A DNA stretch of 6,280 nt, taken from the NCBI GenBank assembly GCA_022424925.1, contig JAKMGM010000015.1, positions 1 through 6,280 on the forward strand. The letters are read 5' to 3'. The notes under the pieces were generated by a model. The model was not told the DNA's origin. It was given only the letters and a program-made list of their open reading frames with translations, and searched no databases. Numbering within the stretch: position 1 is the stretch's first letter; every line of letters starts with the position of its first letter. Source of the DNA: Candidatus Poseidoniaceae archaeon (GTDB lineage: Archaea > Thermoplasmatota > Poseidoniia > Poseidoniales > Poseidoniaceae). The translations under genes were made by a program, and so were the position numbers. Shown here piece by piece: positions 1-6,280 of this stretch.

Positions 1-1
1 A

Positions 2-3000
2 GGCATTCAAGTCGCCTCGATGTCATTCGGTTCTGCTTCAACACCTCTCAATCCCGGAGACCAAGGCGATAACGGCAGTGGTACCGAAGCTCGCCTTGTC
101 AACGATGCAGTAAACGCTTCAATTGTGTGCGTTGTAGCCATGGGGAATGACGGTAGCAATCGAGTTCCGTCTCCGGCAAGCGCTGACAGAGCGATATCAG
201 TCGGTGCAGCCACAGACCGCGGCGACATCAACCGAACCAACGACAATGTTGCCGATTATTCGAACACTGGCCCTCGTCTCGATGACAGCGATGATGATGA
301 ATGGGATGAACTGAAACCTGACATCACGTCGTACGGTTCAGGAATCATGTCTGCCTCAGCACAAACGGGTGCAACGTTTCCAGGACAACCCGCCAAACCG
401 CTTGCAGGTTCAGATTACGATGAAAAGGACGGCACCAGTATGGCGACTCCGATTGCCTCTGGAATCGTGGCTTTAATGTTGCAAGCAAACCCATCGCTTG
501 AACCTCAAGAAATCAAAGACATCCTGCGTAATTCGTCCGAGGCAAGGGGTTCTGCCAGTGAGCCAAGTGTTTCAGATCGATGGAACGATGAATGGGGCTT
601 CGGTCTTATCGATGCTTCTTGTGCAATCGATACAGCGCTCAACAAGGCTTGTACTCCACTCGAAGGCGGAGGCGGCATAATTGACCCACCCCCATCTGGA
701 AACGGAACCAGTTTCGACGTCGACATGTCCAAACCAAGCAACGGCTCTTGGTGGATAGAAGGTGACTTTGCACGTGTATCTGGTACCACAGACGAAAACC
801 AAGACGGCGATGAATACACGAAAGTTCAGGTTCGAATTGAACAGTATCTCGAATCTGGAACCGTGAGAGAATTGCAGAATTGGATGGATGCTGGAGGCGA
901 TGTATCCTCTTGGTACCTCGATGTTTCCGTGAAAGAAAGCTGGGTTCGTCAAGATGAGGATTACGTTTTGGTCCTTTCTCGTGCCCTCAATGATGAAGGC
1001 GAAGAGTCAGCGATAGATGCTCGATGGATCAACATTGCTCGAATGGCGGTGACGATTGCCGGCCCTGCTGTAGGCACTGCTTTGCAGGGTTCGGTAGAGT
1101 TTACCGGCACTGTTGAAGGCGTTGAACATGATATTTTGGAATACAAAGTGGATAACGGCGACTGGCTTGTTGGTGAGGAACTCGATGCTCTGGACACTGG
1201 CAGTCAAGATTGGTCGTTCACATGGAATTCGAACTCTGTAGACGACGGCTCTCACCGCATTAATTTCCGTATGGTGAATGAAAGCGGAGTGAAAACCGAT
1301 GAAGTCCGTCGAACCTACACAATCGACAATCAACCTGCTGCACCGGATTTCATGTTCCAAGGCAGTGTCGAAATTATGGACCAAGACCTACCAGTGTATT
1401 CTGCGGTGGCGGGAACCGTTCTCGAAGTGGATTTCACAATATTGAATGCTGGGGATTTGGATGCAAATGACGTCTTCGTCCAACTTAATGCAGCAGGTAG
1501 CCAGTCAGAGACATACCCGCGTGAAACCCGTGTATCTACGCTTGGCGAAGGCCAGAGCCAGCAAATCACGTTGTACTGGTGGGCAACTCAAGCGGGAACA
1601 CATGATGTTACCATTACGATTGACCCAACCAACCAGCAAAACGACCCAAACCCATCCAACAATGTCTACACTTTTTCTTTTGAAGTTGAAGAACGCCCAG
1701 TCGAGGCAATGCTTCGTTTCTTACCCGGTGCAGTGACGACTGACCCACGCATACCGCTTCCGAATACGCCGTTCACAATCGATGTCCGTATCGATAACCT
1801 CGGACAGACGGAAGCCTCCCAACTCTCCGTTCGACTTGAGCGGTGGACATCTGAAGGCTGGAATCGAATCGCTACGGACGAAATTTTGTTCATCGTCGGC
1901 TCAGAAACAGATTCGGGCAATGCGTATGCTGAGTTCTCAGAGGTTGGACAATCACTCGGCCACGTTGACTATCGAGTCGTACTGGAAGGCAACGGTGTTG
2001 AACCCGAGTTCAGCGACCACAGATTCACCGTGGTTATCGACGATGCTAGCTTAGGTTCTCAAGTCAGTCTTTCACTCGCAGACGGCGAAGTTCCAATTGA
2101 CTTCATCGGCATGGAAGAAGGCGGATTGCTGTTCACGACCCGTGACGGCGAACTTCATGTTCGTTCAGTGACCTCTTCGATGGTCTTACAGGTTGATGTC
2201 ATGCTTGAGGAAAAGTGGGGTGGAGAGTTAGCCACCACGCTTCGAGAAGACGGACTTGTACAAGCTGTTTGGAACCGTAAAACCATCAGCCCAGATGGTT
2301 ATACGCTCACCGACCTCTCGTTGACTTCCCTCACCAGACTCGCAGAAACGACACCGGTCATTCACCAGATGCCTGCCATCAAGTTATCCGAAGGCTCGTA
2401 TTGGGGCTTGGCCCTTACCGAGTATGATGGCGACATGGTTCTTGCCGGTTACCACCGCGACATCTCAACTTCCGGTTCTTGGCAAGATATCACTTCAATC
2501 TTCACGATCGTTTCCTCAAACCCTGACAGTCCGTCCTCATGGAATACACCCAACATCGTACTCTCAGACATTGATATCCGTCCTTCACAGGGTGACCAAC
2601 TCGCTGTTGGAATGGGTGAAGAGAACCTTCACATCCTGTACCAAGAGGTACGCAATGACGTTACGGGTATTGACCGAGTCGGTTTGATGTACACGCACGG
2701 TGACCCCGGATTGAGTTCGTGGGGCTTCCAATCATCGGTTGGCGATGAGGCTCAGCAGGCGCGCTTGGTTGTACTCACCAAAGATGACCGAGACATTCTC
2801 GTTACAGCATGGATTGAAGGACGAGGCAAGAGCGCTTCTGTTGCGCACGTTGTCACTGGCAACTCTTGGTCGGATGAGGCGGTTCGATTGAACGCACCTG
2901 GTGTCCAAAACATTGAACTGAATCCGACATCAGACGGCGTTCAAATGTTTTACGATGAAATCAATATTTACGGTCCTGTGACTCGGTATGGTCTGCTTTC

Positions 3001-3883
3001 TGACGCTGAAAGTAGCCAAGTTGTAGCGCTTTCTAATATTCTAACCGAGGGTTTCCTCGTCGGTCAAGCAGGTTTAGAGTATGATGGAATGTTGCTACTT
3101 TCCAGTGCCAGTGGAGCCCTCAAACTGCGTACAGTTGCAGACATCAGCAACAGCCGCAACGTCGAAGAGGATACTCCCGGTTTCCTTGATACACTCTTAG
3201 CGCCACTGCCAGGTTCTCAAGATACCAAAGTTATGATTTTAGGCGTTACCGGGATGCTTTTCTTCGTGTTCCTACTTGTCATTGTGGTGTCAGTCCGTTC
3301 TTCTCGTAAAGAAGACGGACTGCTCGCAGTGCTTGAGCTAAATTCCGAAACAGGTGGCGATTCGCTTGAGTTACTCATCGCACCGTTGGATGACGAGGGT
3401 CCTCTCATGGCCATAGACACTGAGGCCGAAGACCTCGTGGTAGAATTGCCATCCACGCCGACCGCAACAGTCGAATCTGAATTGAGCTTGTCTGAATCGC
3501 TAGAAGCCAAGAGCGAATCTGGTGAAGGTAACTCTCGCCTTGACAGGCGAATGAAGCGCAAACAGCAACGTGAAGTGAACGAAATGGTTCAATCCATGAA
3601 CAAAGCATTACCACCTTTGGCAACGGTCATTGACCCACCCACAGAAAGCGCACCTTTGCCATCGACACCTGTGTTACCACTTCCAGCAGCGCTCGACAGA
3701 GCACCCCCTCTACTCCCTGCTCTAGATGGAACGCTACCACCGTTGCCGGGTTTGCCGCTGCCGATGATTGCGCCTCCCCAGCGCGATGTAACGTGCATGG
3801 AGTGTCAAGCCAAGTTCACCGTCAAAGACATGACATTGACTCGGGTTCAATGCCCAATATGTTCAGCAAAGGTACAACTCTGA
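2..3883 (+). CDS. Membrane-anchored S8 (subtilisin-like) serine protease with Ig-like, CARDB and C-terminal zinc-ribbon modules, 5'-truncated
   Basis: Probable extracellular endopeptidase tethered to the cell membrane. The frame is open from the window edge; the first Met (base 20, used here as residue 1) is internal, because the preceding codons read GIQVAS and continue the subtilase strand ending in SFGS. Seen in order: AMGNDG with oxyanion-hole Asn43; KPDITSYG at 99-106; GTSMATP with catalytic Ser140; end of the peptidase domain near 211; Gly/Pro linker 214-231; two related Ig-like modules (about 228-338 and 340-436); CARDB-like modules (about 441-557 and 561-675); a beta-rich, probably propeller-like region (676-1045); a membrane helix (1071-1092) followed by RSSRK, so the tail is cytoplasmic; an acidic stretch, a basic patch (1173-1184), a Pro/Leu-rich linker (1196-1253) and a zinc ribbon with Cys1259, 1262, 1278 and 1281. 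The signal peptide and catalytic Asp and His should lie upstream of the window. The S8 assignment is firm; the propeller call and the substrate are uncertain. Confidence 0.93.
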   Translation, partial: GIQVASMSFGSASTPLNPGDQGDNGSGTEARLVNDAVNASIVCVVAMGNDGSNRVPSPASADRAISVGAATDRGDINRTNDNVADYSNTGPRLDDSDDDEWDELKPDITSYGSGIMSASAQTGATFPGQPAKPLAGSDYDEKDGTSMATPIASGIVALMLQANPSLEPQEIKDILRNSSEARGSASEPSVSDRWNDEWGFGLIDASCAIDTALNKACTPLEGGGGIIDPPPSGNGTSFDVDMSKPSNGSWWIEGDFARVSGTTDENQDGDEYTKVQVRIEQYLESGTVRELQNWMDAGGDVSSWYLDVSVKESWVRQDEDYVLVLSRALNDEGEESAIDARWINIARMAVTIAGPAVGTALQGSVEFTGTVEGVEHDILEYKVDNGDWLVGEELDALDTGSQDWSFTWNSNSVDDGSHRINFRMVNESGVKTDEVRRTYTIDNQPAAPDFMFQGSVEIMDQDLPVYSAVAGTVLEVDFTILNAGDLDANDVFVQLNAAGSQSETYPRETRVSTLGEGQSQQITLYWWATQAGTHDVTITIDPTNQQNDPNPSNNVYTFSFEVEERPVEAMLRFLPGAVTTDPRIPLPNTPFTIDVRIDNLGQTEASQLSVRLERWTSEGWNRIATDEILFIVGSETDSGNAYAEFSEVGQSLGHVDYRVVLEGNGVEPEFSDHRFTVVIDDASLGSQVSLSLADGEVPIDFIGMEEGGLLFTTRDGELHVRSVTSSMVLQVDVMLEEKWGGELATTLREDGLVQAVWNRKTISPDGYTLTDLSLTSLTRLAETTPVIHQMPAIKLSEGSYWGLALTEYDGDMVLAGYHRDISTSGSWQDITSIFTIVSSNPDSPSSWNTPNIVLSDIDIRPSQGDQLAVGMGEENLHILYQEVRNDVTGIDRVGLMYTHGDPGLSSWGFQSSVGDEAQQARLVVLTKDDRDILVTAWIEGRGKSASVAHVVTGNSWSDEAVRLNAPGVQNIELNPTSDGVQMFYDEINIYGPVTRYGLLSDAESSQVVALSNILTEGFLVGQAGLEYDGMLLLSSASGALKLRTVADISNSRNVEEDTPGFLDTLLAPLPGSQDTKVMILGVTGMLFFVFLLVIVVSVRSSRKEDGLLAVLELNSETGGDSLELLIAPLDDEGPLMAIDTEAEDLVVELPSTPTATVESELSLSESLEAKSESGEGNSRLDRRMKRKQQREVNEMVQSMNKALPPLATVIDPPTESAPLPSTPVLPLPAALDRAPPLLPALDGTLPPLPGLPLPMIAPPQRDVTCMECQAKFTVKDMTLTRVQCPICSAKVQL
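3291..3322. repeat. Inverted repeat able to form a 12-bp hairpin inside the protease coding region
   Basis: Left arm 3291-3303 (CAGTCCGTTCTTC) and right arm 3311-3322 (GAAGACGGACTG) pair over 7 + 5 base pairs with one bulged T in the left arm and a 7-base loop (TCGTAAA). It lies just after the membrane-helix codons and encodes the basic stop-transfer segment and the residues after it. It is not followed by a T-run and sits mid-gene, so it does not look like a terminator. Whether the RNA folds this way in the cell is not known. Confidence 0.5.
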
Positions 3884-3885
3884 GG
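3882..3885 (+). promoter_or_regulatory. Shine-Dalgarno site for glmS, overlapping the protease stop codon
   Basis: GAGG lies 7 bases upstream of the glmS ATG at 3893 and matches the archaeal/bacterial 16S 3' end. Its first two bases are the last two of the protease TGA stop at 3881-3883. This arrangement suggests that glmS is translated from the same transcript, with ribosomes ending the protease at the site where they can begin glmS. I see no convincing TATA-like element just upstream of glmS, although a promoter inside the protease coding region cannot be excluded. Confidence 0.65.
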
Positions 3886-3892
3886 CTCTATC

Positions 3893-5713
3893 ATGTGCGG
3901 CATTTTTGGATACCTCGGACCTCGACAAGCCTCGTCAATTCTTCTTGATGGTTTGCGACGGCTCGAATACCGTGGTTATGATTCAACAGGAATTGCAGTA
4001 AAAAATGGCATGATTCAGATCCACAAAAAAGTTGGAAAAGTAGCCGATTTGGAAACAATTCTTCCGAACGAAGTTCTCGGTACACAAGGCATCGCTCATA
4101 CCCGATGGGCAACGCATGGGGGTGTTTCTGACGCGAATGCACACCCTCACCCTTCAGCAAACGGTAAAGTTGTCATCGTCCACAACGGTATTATCGAAAA
4201 CACCCGGCAATTGCGCACCTCGCTCACAGTTCAAGGTGTGGAATTGCAAAGTGAGACCGACTCTGAAGCGCTCGCACACATCATCGAACGTGAACTTTCA
4301 GTTGACAATAACCCTGAGGAGGCCGTACGTAGAACTCTGCACCAAGCGCGTGGAACATGGGGGCTTTGCGCACTTTTCCTCGAACACGATGTCATCATAT
4401 GTGCTCGAAACGGTTCACCTCTCATCATCGGGCAAGGCGACGGCGAAATGTTCGTTTCAAGTGACCCCCATGCCCTAACCAGGTATACACAGCGGGTCAT
4501 TTTCCTTGAAGACGGCGAAATGGCTACCCTCACCCGTGATTCAGTTTCGCTTTCCACGCTCAAAGGTAAGAATTTCGACGCGAATATCACCGTGCTTGAA
4601 GAAGACTGGGGGGAGACCGAACTTGGTGAGTTCCCGCACTTCATGCTCAAAGAAATCTACGAGCAACCTGACGCTTTGCGTCACTGTATCAGTGGGAGGT
4701 TAGATCGAGTTGGCGGAAACGGACGCTTGGGCGGACTGAAACTTGAACCGAGAGATTTGGCCAATATTCCTCATGTTCGTCTCCTAGGTTGCGGCACCGC
4801 GTACAATGCAGCAGAGATTGGTCAAATCATGATTGAGAAATTAGCTCGTATTCCAGCGGTTGCCCACATTTCAAGCGAGTTTCGACACAACGACCCTGTC
4901 ATCAATCCAAACGCACTTCATTTTGCGGTCACGCAATCGGGTGAGACAGCAGACACCCTCTCAGCAGTGAAAGAAATCCAACTCAAAGGCGGTAGCGTTT
5001 ATGGCGTTGTCAATGTAGTAGGTTCCTCAATTGCTCGAGAATGCGGAAAAGGCGTCTACATTCACTCGGGTCCGGAACAAGCCGTTGCCTCAACCAAAGC
5101 CTTCTCGAACATGGTTGCGGCTTTGTCGATGTTCGCTCTTCAGGTTGGGCGTTCACGCGCTACGAGCAAGGAACAGGGACGTGAACTGATTAATGGTCTT
5201 CAAGAAATACCCCATCTCATCGAAGCGTACCTTGACAATCAGGGGCCAATTCAAGAAGCAGTCGAGATGATTAAAGATGCCAAAAGTGTGCTTTTCCTTG
5301 GCCGAGGTATCTCCGCACCGGTGGCCAAAGAAGGTGCGCTGAAACTGATGGAAATTGCCTACATTCCTTGCCTAGCATACCCTGCAGGTGAAATGAAACA
5401 CGGGCCCATTGCCCTGCTTGAGGAAGGCAGCCCAGTTGTTTTCATCGCCCCGAACGACCATGTCAAGGTGAAGACGATTTCAGCAATTCACGAATGTCGA
5501 GCACGAGGGGCGAAAATAATACTAATTCACGAAGAAGGCGATGAAATTTCTGAAGAAGCCGATATCAGTATACCCGTGCCGAGAGTCCACTCACTGCTTT
5601 CGCCTTTACTTACAGTTATTCCAACACAACTCATCGCATATCATACGGCACTTGCTTTGGATTGCGATGTAGACCGTCCTCGCAACCTCGCCAAGTCAGT
5701 GACGGTTGAATAA
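3893..5713 (+). CDS. glmS: Glutamine--fructose-6-phosphate aminotransferase (isomerizing), GlmS
   Basis: Converts fructose-6-phosphate and glutamine to glucosamine-6-phosphate and glutamate in the cytosol, the committed step toward UDP-GlcNAc. The 606-residue length is normal for the family. The start is fixed by MCGIFGYLG: Cys2 must become the N-terminal nucleophile after Met removal. The Ntn glutaminase domain (2 to about 235) shows RGYDSTG, HTRWATHG (69-76), HNG (97-99) and ETDSEAL with Asp123. SIS domain 1 has CGTAYNA (300-306), TQSGETADTL (347-356) and VASTKAF (398-404). SIS domain 2 has GRGISAPVAKEGALK, then Glu487 and GEMKHGP with His503. The C-terminus DRPRNLAKSVTVE carries the conserved Lys601 that forms the sugar Schiff base. 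Against E. coli GlmS (from memory), two sugar-phosphate loop positions differ, Ala303 for Ser and Thr347 for Ser; Ala at the first is common in other GlmS proteins, so full activity is expected. It lies 9 bases after the protease gene, probably in one operon. Confidence 0.98.
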   Translation: MCGIFGYLGPRQASSILLDGLRRLEYRGYDSTGIAVKNGMIQIHKKVGKVADLETILPNEVLGTQGIAHTRWATHGGVSDANAHPHPSANGKVVIVHNGIIENTRQLRTSLTVQGVELQSETDSEALAHIIERELSVDNNPEEAVRRTLHQARGTWGLCALFLEHDVIICARNGSPLIIGQGDGEMFVSSDPHALTRYTQRVIFLEDGEMATLTRDSVSLSTLKGKNFDANITVLEEDWGETELGEFPHFMLKEIYEQPDALRHCISGRLDRVGGNGRLGGLKLEPRDLANIPHVRLLGCGTAYNAAEIGQIMIEKLARIPAVAHISSEFRHNDPVINPNALHFAVTQSGETADTLSAVKEIQLKGGSVYGVVNVVGSSIARECGKGVYIHSGPEQAVASTKAFSNMVAALSMFALQVGRSRATSKEQGRELINGLQEIPHLIEAYLDNQGPIQEAVEMIKDAKSVLFLGRGISAPVAKEGALKLMEIAYIPCLAYPAGEMKHGPIALLEEGSPVVFIAPNDHVKVKTISAIHECRARGAKIILIHEEGDEISEEADISIPVPRVHSLLSPLLTVIPTQLIAYHTALALDCDVDRPRNLAKSVTVE

Positions 5714-5716
5714 GGC

Positions 5717-6280
5717 TTAAAGAATCGAAAATCGCTGTTCTTCTTCTTTCCAGTTGAAGGGTTTGTAACCGAGACTGTGGTTGGTGTGGCGCATTTTGAC
5801 AACACCCAGTTTACGTGTCACGTCATCGCCAGACCGCTCCATGACAAGGTGTACCACTCCGTCTGCCAGATAATCTTCAACGCCGTATTCCCCAAACTGC
5901 TTGTGGTCATCGCCGGTCATTTCGCAGATAAAGAATGATGTAAGCCCTAAACGGCGAACTGCTTCAAACAGTCGGAAGATTTCATCGCGGGGATTTTCCA
6001 TTTTTGTTAGCGTGAAAAACGCACCGAGTGAATCGAAAACGAGCAACTCAAATCCAATCGATTCTCGGTATGAGGTCAATTGCTTGATCAGTTGTCCCAT
6101 CCAGTCGACACGGTTGCTCATTCCTTGTTCATCGAGTTGAACTCGCAGATCTGACAAGTCAATGATGGCGATGCGGTTGCTGACTCGCTTGTCTTCAATG
6201 TTCATGCCCATGTTGGACATGTGGGAGCGAAGCGAATCTTTGCCCTGCTCAAGGGTGACATAGATACCGCTTGTTTCGCC
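5717..6280 (-). CDS. KaiC/RadA-like RecA-superfamily ATPase, 5'-truncated by the window edge
   Basis: C-terminal 187 codons of a single-domain KaiC-type P-loop ATPase; the Walker A loop lies beyond the right edge. The first visible residues, GETSGIYVTLEQGKDSLRSH, match the KaiC strand that carries the catalytic acidic residues, so the Met codon at 6220 is internal and not the start. Numbering from that Met: Walker B is LLVFDSLG with Asp63 (codon at 6032-6034), then FICEMT (97-102), GEYGVEDYLADGVVHL (110-125), and KMRHTNH (142-148), the counterpart of the KMRGTxH motif that contacts nucleotide across the subunit interface in KaiC. The protein ends soon after this motif, so there is one KaiC domain in the visible part and no second copy after it. 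Archaeal relatives are typically about 230-260 residues and are thought to act in signalling or regulation; the exact role is unknown. It converges on glmS with 3 bases between stop codons. Confidence 0.9.
   Translation of the reverse strand, partial: GETSGIYVTLEQGKDSLRSHMSNMGMNIEDKRVSNRIAIIDLSDLRVQLDEQGMSNRVDWMGQLIKQLTSYRESIGFELLVFDSLGAFFTLTKMENPRDEIFRLFEAVRRLGLTSFFICEMTGDDHKQFGEYGVEDYLADGVVHLVMERSGDDVTRKLGVVKMRHTNHSLGYKPFNWKEEEQRFSIL

Noticed and set aside
20..22. ATG as the start of the protease gene
   Set aside because: The frame is open to the window edge and the codons before it continue a conserved subtilase strand; starting here would also lose the catalytic Asp and His and any signal peptide.
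505..952. Open frames on the minus strand and other frames across the protease gene
   Set aside because: They lie wholly within a gene whose frame is confirmed by family motifs, carry no recognisable domains, and have compositions expected from reading real codons out of frame.
3605..3778. Tandem DNA repeat in the proline-rich segment
   Set aside because: The similarity is at the amino-acid level (short Pro-Leu motifs); codons vary and there is no regular DNA period.
3881..3892. glmS ribozyme/riboswitch leader
   Set aside because: Only 9 bases separate glmS from the upstream gene, leaving no space for a leader RNA of that type, and no such structure is evident in the preceding coding sequence.
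4231..4650. 139-codon open frame on the minus strand inside glmS
   Set aside because: Ser- and Arg-rich shadow of a well-conserved glmS region; no domain and no plausible ribosome binding site seen.
5738..5751. Pyrimidine-rich tract after glmS as a U-rich archaeal terminator
   Set aside because: It is interrupted by C residues and is explained by Glu codons of the opposing KaiC-like gene (KEEEQ); no stem precedes it. It might still contribute to termination, but the sequence alone does not support a call.
6218..6220. ATG (minus strand) as the start of the KaiC-like gene
   Set aside because: The 20 codons upstream to the window edge are in frame and match the conserved KaiC region GIYVTLEQ, so the gene runs past the edge.

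Overview
The window most resembles genomic DNA from a planktonic marine archaeon of the Thermoplasmatota, in particular Marine Group II (Poseidoniales). This is inferred, not proven. The grounds are a very large exported S8 protease built with CARDB and Ig-like modules, a single C-terminal membrane helix followed by a cytoplasmic CxxC...CPxC zinc ribbon, a stand-alone KaiC-type ATPase next door, very tight gene spacing, and a GAGG Shine-Dalgarno site. No rRNA, tRNA, CRISPR array, insertion sequence or phage gene was found. The three genes follow the standard genetic code, and base composition looks even and unremarkable throughout.

Layout: (1) Positions 2-3883, plus strand: the 3' part of a giant subtilisin-like protease gene, cut by the left edge. 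It encodes the rest of the catalytic domain (oxyanion Asn and catalytic Ser seen; Asp and His lie off the window), two related Ig-like modules, two CARDB-like modules, a long beta-rich region that is probably a propeller, one membrane helix, and a roughly 190-residue cytoplasmic tail that is acidic, then basic, then proline-rich, ending in a zinc ribbon. (2) Positions 3893-5713, plus strand: a complete glmS (glutamine:fructose-6-phosphate aminotransferase), 9 bases after the protease stop, with its Shine-Dalgarno overlapping that stop. (3) Positions 5717-6280, minus strand: the C-terminal part of a KaiC/RadA-like ATPase, cut by the right edge and convergent with glmS, with only 3 bases between the stop codons. 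There is no non-coding stretch longer than 9 bases.

How they may work together: the protease and glmS are probably co-transcribed. GlmS supplies glucosamine-6-phosphate for amino-sugar and surface-glycan synthesis, and the protease is a surface protein with several N-glycosylation sequons, so a loose cell-surface theme is possible but not shown. The KaiC-like gene is on the opposite strand and is probably unrelated in function. The most unusual element is the protease's cytoplasmic tail with its zinc ribbon. I see no complete new multi-gene system here.
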